In this document: positions 1-8,757 of the stretch, in pieces
Layout: each line of letters begins with the position of its first letter
Numbering within the stretch: the first letter of the stretch is position 1
Assembly (NCBI GenBank): GCA_019925095.2
Contig: CM034410.1
Location: forward strand, 16,474,436-16,538,435
DNA length: 64,000 nt
Direction of reading: 5' to 3'
From: Dendrolimus kikuchii
Lineage: Eukaryota; Arthropoda; Insecta; Lepidoptera; Lasiocampidae
Position numbers and translations under genes: made by a program
The notes under the pieces: generated by a model
Database searches by the model: none
What the model saw: the letters and a program-made list of their open reading frames with translations, nothing else
What the model was told of the DNA's origin: nothing

Positions 1-689
1 TATAGGTGATTCTGAGAAATTTTGCTCAAGAGACCATAGCTCTAAGTTGGATTTGGAGCCCCCCAAAATTTCAAAATAGATATTTTTCCATATATACATA
101 GAACAATTTAATTAAATTCGTCATAAAATCGGATAGAATTATAGTAGATTTCTCAATCTGGGCTTGTTTGAAAGGTATTTTTATCACCTTTCAGAATCTG
201 TATTGATACCAATTTTTTTTTTTTTGAGTAGAGATATTAGGAATTTTTTGTCGAAAAATAGCCTAAATAAATAGCCGAGAAAACTTAAGAAAACTGTTGT
301 TAAATTAATTTTACTACCCGCAAATTAATTTAGGAAATAATTATGTAAAGGGGACTGAGACTTCTGTGAATGAATTTCAACAACGCCCAGCGACAGTGGT
401 CAGGTGGGGCTGGACGGGCTTTAAAGGTTTTTATTTTTATATAGTTTGCGGTATAAAATGAAGTGAATCTTCCGGAGGCAAATAATACTAACATAAAAAT
501 GTAGTACAATGAAACCTTTTTCAGCGCCTGCTTTTTAAACAAGAAGCACGCACCTGAGGTTGACCCGCGGCACAGCTGCGGGGTTAAATCTAGTGTCAAA
601 ATAAGAGCTTTTTACTAAATGTATATGAAAGTACATACGGAATATATTGTTACAAGTGCGAGACTCAAATTAAAATGCCGTTGGAATTA
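1..689. other. Unassigned AT-rich sequence
   Basis: No coding region with recognisable motifs and no repeat shared with the rest of the window is visible. Short open frames here have no family motifs. A moderately GC-rich patch near 380-420 and 540-590 is unexplained. Confidence 0.5.
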
Positions 690-935
690 CTATAGAGTTT
701 ATTATACAAACACATATAAAACAATAACATTATTATTACAATTACCACGTGCTAATAACGGTGAAGGAAAACATCGTGATGCAACCTGCACATCGAGATA
801 ACCGATGTGTCAAACCTGCCAAGCCGCCTTGGACAAGCGTGGCGGGTATACGTCCGTTCCCCCTATAATGGGAGGCCCGAGCCCAGCAGTGGGACGTTTA
901 TGGGCTGATATTATTATATTATATAAAACAGGTAC
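690..935 (+). repeat. tRNA-derived SINE, 3' part
   Basis: The stretch carrying AACGGTGAAGGAAAACATCG and then an ACC-GATGT block is shared with 34889-34980, where it follows a tRNA-like head with a B box. Here only the body and an ATT-rich tail (about 910-935) remain. The GGTGAAGGAAAACATCG core is typical of lepidopteran SINEs. Confidence 0.6.
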
Positions 936-1360
936 AAGTAAAACTAGACATTTGTTACAATCTGCACGATCAATAACACGAGCAAAGTCCGTCACTATAT
1001 CGCTTGTCGAATGTACACGTCTTGCTTGTATCGTAATCGTCGCTCGACTGCCGATTTCTCCGTTCGGGCATTCCTTTATACTCAGCTTACAATATGTCAC
1101 GACCGTGTAAACAATGATTTCCAAGAACCACACCTGGCCACTGTCGGCGCTATTGCCAGGAAACATAAATCTGTACGCCTGCATAATTATGCCTGCGAAC
1201 GGTCATAAACACGTACAATAACAAAAGGCTATTGTCTAACTGCAAATTTTAAACACAAAGAAAACAAAAGAAGATAGTCATAAAACAGTTTCAACGTTAT
1301 CAGCATGCAAGCTGCGGCAGGTAATAAATACAGGTATTGTATTTGACCCAATTTGTAACA
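936..1360 (-). repeat. LTR-like fragment related to the right window edge
   Basis: Read on the minus strand this starts TGTTACAAATTGGG at 1360. It shares GTGTACATTCGA, AGCGATATA-TGACGGACTTT and TTGTACCTGT blocks, in the same order, with 63487-63960. The TGTTACAA start suggests an LTR. The other end is cut by the SINE tail near 935. It abuts the 4-bp duplication of the solo LTR that follows. Confidence 0.4.
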
Positions 1361-1733
1361 ATATTGTTACGTGCGAGCGGAGGTACGTACTTAGGATTGA
1401 AAGTAAACACCAGGTTGTTTCAACTATAATGCTTTTATTAACTTACACAGCCGCACGTCATTCATTTCCGCAGGCTTGTCCCTACACGCAAAACTAACGC
1501 CGTACTGTCCTGACAATAAGATATCTCACTCACAATACCGTCACTGATATTGCGTGGACCACCTCCTGCTACTGAGATGCTCACCTCCGAATATACCGCG
1601 TGTAGCTCGCTTCTGGATCTCCTTTTAAACTACACCAAACTCTTCACTCTTCTACTAAACTTCTCTTCCAATTCTTTCGTATTGTACTTATCGCTGTCTT
1701 GAACTGAACTACTCGGTAGGCGCGCCTTACGCT

Positions 1734-1743
1734 GCTTATATAC
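1734..1743 (-). promoter_or_regulatory. TATA box of the solo LTR
   Basis: The minus strand reads GTATATAAGC. A TCAGT initiator-like pentamer lies about 35 bases downstream (minus strand, 1707-1703), slightly more than the usual 30. Both sit inside the LTR, between the heat-shock motifs and the poly-A signal. Confidence 0.5.
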
Positions 1744-1749
1744 CCGGAA

Positions 1750-1762
1750 GAATCTTCTGGAA
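1750..1762. promoter_or_regulatory. Three-unit heat-shock element
   Basis: The bases GAATCTTCTGGAA match nGAAnnTTCnnGAAn exactly: three alternating pentamers with correct spacing. It lies just upstream of the LTR TATA box on the minus strand. Confidence 0.55.
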
Positions 1763-1920
1763 GCCATAATTTCGATCTTCTTGTCGTTACTCTTTTATTA
1801 ACTATTTATCCCTTTCTAAACATCTATCTATCTCTGTTTTTTCCTTTCTGAACCTTCTATTCTAGAAGTTTTGTTCATCATCTATCCTATCATCCTTTCT
1901 GTATCTGTCCTTGTCTTTTC

Positions 1921-1933
1921 TTCCAGAATCTTC
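1921..1933. promoter_or_regulatory. Second three-unit heat-shock element
   Basis: The bases TTCCAGAATCTTC give TTC-GAA-TTC with perfect 2-base spacers. A two-unit TTCTAGAA lies at 1860-1867. Together with 1750-1762 they form a cluster within about 185 bp in the LTR U3. Confidence 0.55.
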
Positions 1934-2139
1934 TACATTTTTCTAAAACTTCTTAAACCAACTAGATCGTTCCACCATCACTCGCCACAATATCAAGAAA
2001 TGTTTTTTTTTTAATTTTTGTCTGTCTGTCTGTCTATCAGAAAAAACACGATAGTAAAGAGTTCTACCCTTCAGCGGTACGTATGATAAAAATGGAAGCA
2101 TAGCGTTTCGTCCGCTTGATACGTCACTGGCATAAATAT

Positions 2140-2456
2140 CCGTGCAGGAACGGAGAAAGAATACAATTTCCTGCGTTGGGGTGGCCTGTCGTAAGAGGCG
2201 ACAAAACAACCCACAGCCAGGTGGTAGGGCATTTGCCCGAGTGGATGGCTAGCACCCCTAGTCTATAGTATGTCGCCATAACAAGCTTAAGTTGTGTTCA
2301 GGCATTAGTGACCAGGTTCCAGTTTCCCTTAAGAGAGCAGCAGCGCATTTCTAGCAACTTTGGTGTTGCAAATGTCCATAGGCGATGGTAACCGCTTTCC
2401 ATCAAGTGGGACGTCTGCCCGTCTGCTGATCTCCTGCAATAAAAAATAAAAAAATA
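2140..2456 (+). mobile_element. Family S copy (SINE-like)
   Basis: A member of the commonest short repeat here: it starts TCCGTGCAGGAACGG, carries CTGTCGTAAGAGGCGAC and GACCAGGTTCCAGT blocks and ends CTCCTGCAAT followed by A-rich sequence (AATAAA-like). The poly-A end sets the + orientation. No long ORF or RT is associated, so it is non-autonomous. Its 3' end touches the target duplication of the next RTE tail. Confidence 0.75.
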
Positions 2457-2476
2457 TCAGGTGTTATAAGGAGTAA

Positions 2477-2886
2477 ACGCGGTCGAGATGCGAGCACTGC
2501 GCAAAATCTGCGGAGTGACGCTCGCGGACCGCGTTCGTAATACCGAAGTAAGAAAGAGAATTGGTCTGAAAGAGAGTGTCGGGGTGAAGGTAAGGAAAGG
2601 AATGCTCCGGTGGTTCGGGCATGATGAAAGAATAACTAAACAGATATACAATGCAAAAGTGGATGGATGCAGAAGTCGTGGAAGGCCACGACACACCTTC
2701 CATGATCAAATTGATCGTGTACTATCAGAAGGTGATGTCAGGAGCCTTAAGAACAGACGAGCTTGCATGACAAGAGTTATAAATGTCAAAGAGGCAAGTG
2801 AGGTGTGTAAGAATAAGCCTAAATGACACTCTGTTGTTCGTGCCTACCCCGCAAGGGAACTTGCGTGAAGTTATGTATGTATGTAT
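2477..2886 (+). mobile_element. RTE-type LINE, 5'-truncated tail copy
   Basis: Carries the C-terminal coding end of the RTE element at 16.1-17.2 kb (ALRKICGVTLADRV, then SRGRPRHTFHDQIDRVL) and the (TATG)n tail. Flanked by a 14-bp target duplication GTTATAAGGAGTAA at 2463-2476 and 2887-2900, so it is an independent insertion. Compared with the 17-kb copy it lacks the HVERM part of the HVERMHDER motif and a stop replaces the W codon in NKPKW. Confidence 0.85.
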
Positions 2887-2900
2887 GTTATAAGGAGTAA

Positions 2901-3239
2901 CTTAGCTAGTTTTATTTTAGAAAAACAAATTGAAACACACGCAAGCCGCCCCCGTCGCCACACCGGAAGGCAAATTAAATTAAACTAGTAGTCGCCTAGC
3001 GGTCGAAATTCGACCATAATTAATTTAAATTATAAGTTTGAACATTAACGTTCTGTTGTCAATGACTAAACTTCTATAATCACAAATTTCGCCAAGGCTA
3101 CACTGTTAATTTGACTTTAACAATAAACAAAAGAGTAATATATGCGTGTGTGTGTCAAATACATGGTAGTGTGTGTAATGATTTTTGTATTTTTGATGCA
3201 TAATTAAAAAAAAATATTAGCATTCTGCACTCCTGCTCT
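2901..3239. other. Unassigned AT-rich sequence
   Basis: Apart from a short GT-rich microsatellite near 3144-3180 I see no feature. A GC-richer patch at 2940-3000 has no assignable motif. Confidence 0.4.
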
Positions 3240-3375
3240 ATATAAACTATAAATGTGCGAAATTTCATACTCCTCCGTCCGCGCAAATTTCGTAAATAGG
3301 GGTACAAAGTTTTTGCTTCACGTATTAATATAATGATTAAATTCCACGCGGACGAAGTCGCGGGTAACAGCTAGA
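3240..3375 (+). mobile_element. Helitron 3' fragment
   Basis: Contains CTCCTCCGTCCGCGC and ends CGCGGACGAAGTCGCGGG...CAGCTAG. The CGCGGAC...GTCGCGG inverted repeat just before CTAG is the Helitron 3' hairpin. The 5' end is not defined. Confidence 0.55.
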
Positions 3376-3725
3376 AGCCTCCGCCAAGATATTAAATATT
3401 ATTACATTACAAACAAGGATGATTTCCGCCTTGGGATTACTTAACATGTTAACATTAGTATTAGAATATTTGAGTATCTTGGATGCTGTTAAGTAGAACA
3501 CGGCAAATACCTTGATACGTCGAACAGATGTACGGTGTATTATATGCCGGATGAAAAGCAAGCGACACGCCTGTAATCTGCAACATAGATTAGAAAATAA
3601 CGTAGAACGGACACTTTTATTTCTAGCTGTGGCTACAGTAAACAGGCTCACAGCCCACCTGAGACCCTGGGTTGAGTCATACTGGAATCATTAATCCTGA
3701 TTACAGCCCTGTACTAGATGACCTT
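3376..3725. other. Unassigned sequence
   Basis: Open frames on both strands are short and lack motifs. No repeat shared with the rest of the window was seen. Confidence 0.35.
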
Positions 3726-4920
3726 TTTTTAGCCAAGGGAAATCCGTTTGAGGACTAAGTAGCGACAGGTACAGAAGCCTGGGGTTCGCCAGATCGGGAG
3801 TGGCACTAGTATGCCCAGTCCGAATTGGTGCCACGCTATTGCCACTCCCCGGTTAGGGATACCCAGTGTTCCGTCTTGCGCCTTATGCCAGGGCTACGGG
3901 TAAATGGGATGCCCAGCTCCGCGTGTCCTGGCAGGCGTGGGCCTCACACACAGGCCTCTTCCATTGCCGAGGGACTTCTTTTGTCCCCCGGCATCGTCCA
4001 GTTCTAGTCCCGGCGTGGAGCGGTTTGTAACGCGCCCCACGGGAGGAGCGATGAGCGCACACGGAACACTCGCGCTCTCATCTCGACGGCATGTGCAGAT
4101 GAGTGAGAACCCCTATACCCTAAGGGGCCCCACCCGCGCCGCCCGCTTACGGTGGCCGAAGATCGTATCCCGCCCTCCGGCGTCGGCGCGTCCTCCTTTG
4201 GCGGGAGTGAAGCAAGACTTCTGCTCACGCTCCCGCTCCGCCCCCTCCTTCGCAAACAGAGCGAAAGGTCCAGTATGGTAAAGGCAACGAGGTCTCGGCG
4301 CTACTCGGTCCATGCAGGACACTCCAGGAGTGTCCGCAGCACCGTAGCCTCGTCGCTTGTGTTGCAATGATGGCACGCTGAGGTTGGTTCGCGGCCGAGA
4401 CGACAAATGTACCTCCCGAAGCAGCAGTGCCCCGACTGGACCTGCGTCAGCCGGTACATCAGGGTGCCGTGTGTTTGTCCTATCCATTCTCGCAGGACGG
4501 GCCTCACCGCCTCGATGGTGACGGGGCCCGCGCTGGGGCGTCTAAGGCGATCTTCCCAGACGGCGACGGCGACCTAGCGAAGCTCCGGCCGGCGCGCTGC
4601 GATCTCACGAGGCGCGGGTCTGGTGCCCCTAGCCAGGGCTTCTTTGCGCTACGTATAAAGTGACCCTAGGACCTTGGCTTCCATGTCCTATGGGAGGGAT
4701 CCGGCGAGTAGCAAGGCCACTTCAAAAGACACCGTACGGTATCCCTTATCGCCCTAACGGCCAATATACACGAGCTTGACGCATTTAAGAGTTTTTGGCA
4801 CATGGCGTTGGGCCCGCCGATGTTCAGGAGCAAGCGCGAGAGCGTAACTGCTGCCCGCTTGAGTCTGGGAAGCATCTGCCGAAAATGTGCCGAATAATCC
4901 CACCGGCTATCGAGGACCAA
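3726..4920 (-). pseudogene. Decayed R1-type LINE, ORF2 C-terminus and 3' UTR
   Basis: A GC-rich block whose minus strand starts at about 4920 with LDSRWDYSAHF and AAVTLSRLL-NIGGPNA, the post-RT region of R1-group LINE ORF2. It continues at 4507-4301 with the C-terminal finger CHHC-(x12)-LECPAW after GRYICRLGREPT, then a 3' UTR ending in a T run (minus-strand poly-A) at 3726. Stops and frameshifts break the frame. The same 3' UTR (AAATCCGTTTGAGGACTAAG) recurs at 47018-47402. Clear target duplications were not found. Confidence 0.7.
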
Positions 4921-5010
4921 TAAAAGGAAAATTATATATTATACTTATATAGATATAGAATCAAAATCAGTGCGAGTGAAGCCACCATTTATTTATACAT
5001 ATACACTACT

Positions 5011-5260
5011 AACTGTGCCCGCGACGTCGTCCGCGTGGAATTTGTTTTCAAACCCCCCCCCCATTTTGAAACATTCTTCATTGGTGCTCCGCTCTTATTG
5101 GTCTTAGCGTGTTGATATATAACCTATATACTTCCTCGATAAACGGGCTATCTAACACTGTAAGAATTTTTCAAAACAGACCAGTAGTTCCTGAGATTAG
5201 CGCGTTCAATCAAACAAACAAACAAGCAAACAAACAAACTCTTCAGCCTTATATATTAGT
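5011..5260 (-). mobile_element. Helitron type 1 (first of a chain of three)
   Basis: On the minus strand it starts ACTAATATATAAGGCTG and ends GACGTCGCGGGCACAGTTAG, a mutated CTAG terminus. The interior matches the type 1 body seen at 27857-28100 (GATTAG/CGCG, CAGTAGTTCC and TCTTCATTGGTGCTCC blocks). The 5' end directly abuts the 3' CTAG of the next Helitron. Confidence 0.7.
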
Positions 5261-5469
5261 ACTAGCTGTCCCGGCACACGTTGTTCTGCCCTGAACAAAT
5301 AAAATTTAGAACCCGATTCCAGCGCTTCCTACCGGGTCCAAATGTAAGCTATCCTATCTTTCAAGTCGGATCAAACTGCACACGGTGTGCAAATTTGATT
5401 AAAATTGGTCAAGTAGTTTAGGAGTACATCGCGGACAAACAACGTGACACGTAACTTACATATATTAAG
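5261..5469 (-). mobile_element. Helitron type 2 (second of the chain)
   Basis: Minus-strand 3' end reads CGTGTGCCGGGACAGCTAG preceded by GGCAGAACAA, giving the GGCAG...CTGCC type hairpin found in other type 2 copies. It contains the GAACCCGATT and ACCGGGTCC blocks of the family. The 5' end meets the 3' CTAG of the third copy. Confidence 0.65.
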
Positions 5470-5617
5470 ACTAGCTGTCCCGGCAGACGTTGTTCTGCCC
5501 TGGAGAAATAAAATTTAGAACCCGTTTGCAGCGCCACCTACCGGTTCCAATTGTGAATCTAAACCGTTTAGGAGGAGTTCACTATCAACACACGTACAGA
5601 AGAATTATATAGTAAAA
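5470..5617 (-). mobile_element. Helitron type 2 (third of the chain)
   Basis: Starts at its minus-strand 3' end with CGTCTGCCGGGACAGCTAG and shares the AGCGCCACCTACCGG block with 54693-54894. The 5' part (TTCTTCTGTACGTGTG) is the same as the 5' part of 54693-54894, so the copy has an internal deletion but both ends. Confidence 0.65.
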
Positions 5618-5664
5618 CATAATATTTTATATGAAAACAAAATGTATTACAATGACATTATAAA

Positions 5665-5730
5665 CTAATACAATAAAAGAAAACTTAACGTAGTATTATT
5701 GTATCCTACCAAGACTATAGGTAGAATACT
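5665..5730. repeat. Short segment repeated at 6617-6690
   Basis: TACAATAAAAGAAAACTT and GACTATA-GTAGAATACTG occur in the same order and orientation at 6617-6690, on the other side of the RTE insertion. Origin unknown. Confidence 0.5.
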
Positions 5731-6003
5731 GAGCTATTTATAACACTTCATCTATTAAATATTAGTAAATATTGGGGTATTCTATACCAATCGTATATCT
5801 ACAACAGTGCTTATGAAAGCAACACGGCTGTACAAAAGTTTGCTTTGTAACGCTTTGTTCCATCGAAGCGGGGGTTTGTAGCGCAAGGCCTTTTCATGCC
5901 AAAAGAACTGGCGAAAAATCTGATATCGGCAGATTCCAAAAAAAAATCCAAAAACCATAGGCGATTCTTTGAAGTTTACAGCCTTTGGTGGTAATATCGA
6001 TAA

Positions 6004-6571
6004 GACATATATACATACATAACTTCACGCTAGTTCCCTTGTGGGGTAGGCACGAACAACAGAGCGCCATTTAGGCTTATTCTTACACACCTCACTTGCT
6101 TCTTTCACATTCATAACTGTTGTCATGCACACTCGTCTGTTCTTAAGGCTTCTGACATCACCTTCTGCTAGTACACGATCAATTTGATCATGGAAGGTGT
6201 GTCGTGGCCTTTCACGACTTCTGCATCCATCCACTTTTGCATTGTATATCTGTTTAGTCATTCTTTCCACATGCCCGAACCACCGGAGCATTCCTTTCCT
6301 TACCTTCACCCCGACACGCTTTTTCAGACCAACTCTCTTTCTTACTTCGGTATTACGAACGCGGTCCGCGAGCGTCACTCCGCAGATTTTGCGCAGTGCT
6401 CGCATCTCGACCGCGTTTACTCTACTTTCATGCTCTCTCTTCCATACCCAACTCTCGCTTCCATACGTGAGCGTAGGTACCAGCGCCGCGTTGTGTATGA
6501 CAAGCTGAGCCTTCTGGCTGAGGTTCTTAGCGCCTAGAAGTTTACCTAACGCTCCATTCACACTATTCCCC
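6004..6571 (-). mobile_element. RTE-type LINE tail copy
   Basis: Minus strand encodes from GNSVNGALGKLLGAKNLS to the RTE C-terminus (YPTRELA) and ends with the (TATG)n tail. Flanked by AATATCGATAA at 5993-6003 and 6572-6582. It lacks the MHDER residues of HVERMHDERMTK, defining a second sublineage shared with 57905-58380. The frame is open throughout. Confidence 0.85.
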
Positions 6572-6889
6572 AATATCGATAATCTAGTAAATAATTAAGA
6601 CAATATAAATTATGTAATACAATAAAAGAAAACTTCAGTCATATTGTATTCTACTTAGAACCCCTCAAGACTATAAGTAGAATACTGTAAATCCCAGAAG
6701 GCTGGCTTCATATTGTTGTAAAACCTCTATTGGTGGCAGTTGCTTCTCGTGTTTGGAAATTAAAATTCGACGTAATAATGGACTGTATGATTATTATTAA
6801 GTTATAAATATACATTTAAAGAGTAGAACAAAGTATGCAAGAGAGTTGAGTACAATATATGAATGGCTGAGTGGCTGAATTCATAGTTG

Positions 6890-7060
6890 TTCTTGATGTA
6901 GTAGTTTTTTCAGGTTTTTTCGGCCTCCTATATCCCGCATTCCGTCCGACGCCTAGTTCCTAATCGCGCTAGCTATGGGCGTCGGCGGTATGCGGGGCGC
7001 GGAGTGTAGATGTGCTCCGGCGGGCGGGTCAGGGGGGTGCTCTCTGTCCGCAACAACCTC
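6890..7060. repeat. GC-rich LINE-like remnant
   Basis: An abrupt GC-rich island (GGCGTCGGCGGTATGCGGGG) in AT-rich sequence, like the 3' UTRs of the R1-type LINEs here. No motif confirms a family. Confidence 0.3.
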
Positions 7061-7189
7061 ATTAATGCCATAGACAAAATATAATTAATGTATGGAATAC
7101 ATTTTCAATACGCTTCAATTAAAAATGTCGAACCAATGGCACAATTTTTTCCTTTTAAGATTTTCCAACACATATCCTTCCTAGATCTG

Positions 7190-7500
7190 TTTTTTTCTTT
7201 TTTTTATTGCAGGAGTTCATCAGACAGGCAGACGGGCCACTTGATGGAAAGCGGTTACCATCGCCTATAGACATTTGCAACACCAATGGTGCTACAAATG
7301 CGCTGCTGCTCTCTTAAGGGAGACTGGAACCTGGTCACTAATGCCGGAACACAACTCAAGTTTGTTATGGCGACATACTTTAGACCAGGGGTAGTAGCCG
7401 TCCAGTCGGGCAAATGCCCTACCACCTGGCTGTGGGTTGTTCTGCGGCCTCTTACGACATGCCGCCCGGCCGCAAGAAATTGTATTCTTTCTCCATTCTT
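7190..7500 (-). mobile_element. Family S copy
   Basis: T run and ATTGCAGGAGTTCATCAG at the left (minus-strand poly-A end) through to TTGTATTCTTTCTCCATTC on the right. The end that should read CCTGCACGGAT is missing. Confidence 0.7.
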
Positions 7501-7553
7501 TGCCATCAAGTGGGCCGTCTACCTGTCTGCTGAACTAATGCAACAAAAAAAAT
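7499..7553 (+). mobile_element. Family S 3'-end fragment, opposite orientation
   Basis: CCATCAAGTGGGCCGTCTAC and GTCTGCTGAACTAATGCAA plus A run: the last 50 bp of family S, joined head-to-head to the preceding minus copy. Confidence 0.65.
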
Positions 7554-7576
7554 AGTTTACACTACCACTCTACATA

Positions 7577-7916
7577 AAGAGAGAGTGTCGGGGTGAAGGT
7601 AAGGAAAGGAATGCTCCGGTGGTTCGGGCATGTGGAAAGAATGCATGATGAAAGAATGACTAAACAGATATACAATGCAAAAGTGGATGGATGCAGAAGT
7701 CGTGGAAGGCTACGACACACCTTCCATGATCAAATTGATCGTGTACTAGCAGAAGGTGATGTCAGGAGCCTTAAGAACAGACGAGCTTGCATGACAAGAG
7801 TTATGAATGTCAAAGAGGCAAGTGAGGTGTGTAAGAATAAGCCTAAATGGCACTCTGTTGTTCGTGCCTACCCCGCAAGGGAACTGGCGTGAAGTTATGT
7901 ATGTATGTATGTATGT
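7577..7916 (+). mobile_element. RTE-type LINE tail copy
   Basis: Codes from VKVRKGMLRWFGHVERMH to the C-terminal YPARELA, one residue (P to L in SRGRLRH) from the 17-kb copy across this region, then the (TATG)n tail. Flanked by ACTCTACATA at 7567-7576 and 7917-7926. Its near identity suggests recent insertion. Confidence 0.85.
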
Positions 7917-7926
7917 ACTCTACATA

Positions 7927-8521
7927 GACTCATTATTATCTCTTATATTTATCTATATTGAATCTGGGCAATGAAGGATAAATCGTAAGGACACTTGACG
8001 ACAAAAGCAGTTCTAAACCGGTTTATCCAACGAAACCCATGTTACGAACTTCTGCTACCAAAAACCGGTTAATCGCGCTTAAATTGAGAACAAAACTGAA
8101 AACAAAAGCTCTTATGTGCTTTTGCTGTAACCGGTTTGATTTGTTACCGGTTTGTAAGCCTTGATCACCACTCATTGTAGCCTGGTCCACAAAACTCGTC
8201 TCTGAAATTATTGTTGCCTTCCGAGAATATTCGGGTCGAATGCAATTACATTAAAATAAATATCCCGAGAATTCATCACAATACCTGAAAGCACCATTCA
8301 ATAGATTGGTTTCTAGTCTTATTCAATACAGCTTTGTTCAGAGGAAGCTTCTGCTATATTGAATAACCAGAAAAATTATTCAAGAACATTTTCTTACCAT
8401 AAGAGCTGCGGTCTCACTACGAGCGTGGTTTGAGAAAATTGACATATACTTCTTGCAAATTTATTTATTTAATTTATTCGGGAAACATACAATAATTATA
8501 ATTCTTACAATATAAAACACA
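7927..8521. other. Unassigned sequence
   Basis: No coding or repeat assignment. CCGGTTT occurs several times at 8016-8160. The TTTATTCGGGAAACATAC stretch at 8473-8490 resembles a LINE 3' end but cannot be confirmed. Confidence 0.35.
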
Positions 8522-8757
8522 TACATTAATTCATGGGGGTCATGTCAGAAGCGTGCTCGTCGCGATCCCCGCTGGCCCAGAGGGCCACAATTCTGACCAG
8601 GATTCACCCGAGTGCAGTGCACGATAGGGCGTCCCCCGCAGGCGACGCTCACCGATGCGCCCCCGTCGGTGTGGATTCTCGCGCATGCGGCGAAGGGGGC
8701 CGCCACCCTTCACGCAGCGCCAAACCTGGCGGGTCGAGAGGAGCAGAGTGCCGTATA

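Larger units (their letters stand above)
1365..1989 (-). repeat. Solo LTR with TATA/Inr promoter and heat-shock motifs
   Basis: A 625-bp unit that on the minus strand starts TGTGGCGAG and ends ACGTAACA (TG...CA), flanked by the 4-bp repeat ATAT at 1361-1364 and 1990-1993. In minus orientation it has heat-shock-element triplets, then a TATA box (1743-1734), an arthropod Inr-like TCAGT (1707-1703) and AATAAA (about 1439-1434), the order expected for U3-R-U5. No internal region or partner LTR is present, so it is a recombination product. TG/CA ends with a 4-bp duplication fit Gypsy-type elements; no protein is left to confirm this. Confidence 0.65.

Noticed and set aside
1365..1937. Shorter LTR boundary ending at TCTACA
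   Set aside because: That edge gives no target duplication, while the edge at 1989 gives TG...CA ends and ATAT on both sides.
3904..4281. GC-rich plus-strand frame of 125 codons
   Set aside because: Antisense to the 3' region of the decayed R1-type LINE, whose C-terminal finger is readable on the minus strand.
4301..4507. Separate zinc-finger gene
   Set aside because: The CHHC...LECPAW motif is the normal end of R1-group ORF2, in order with the upstream fragment at 4920-4666.
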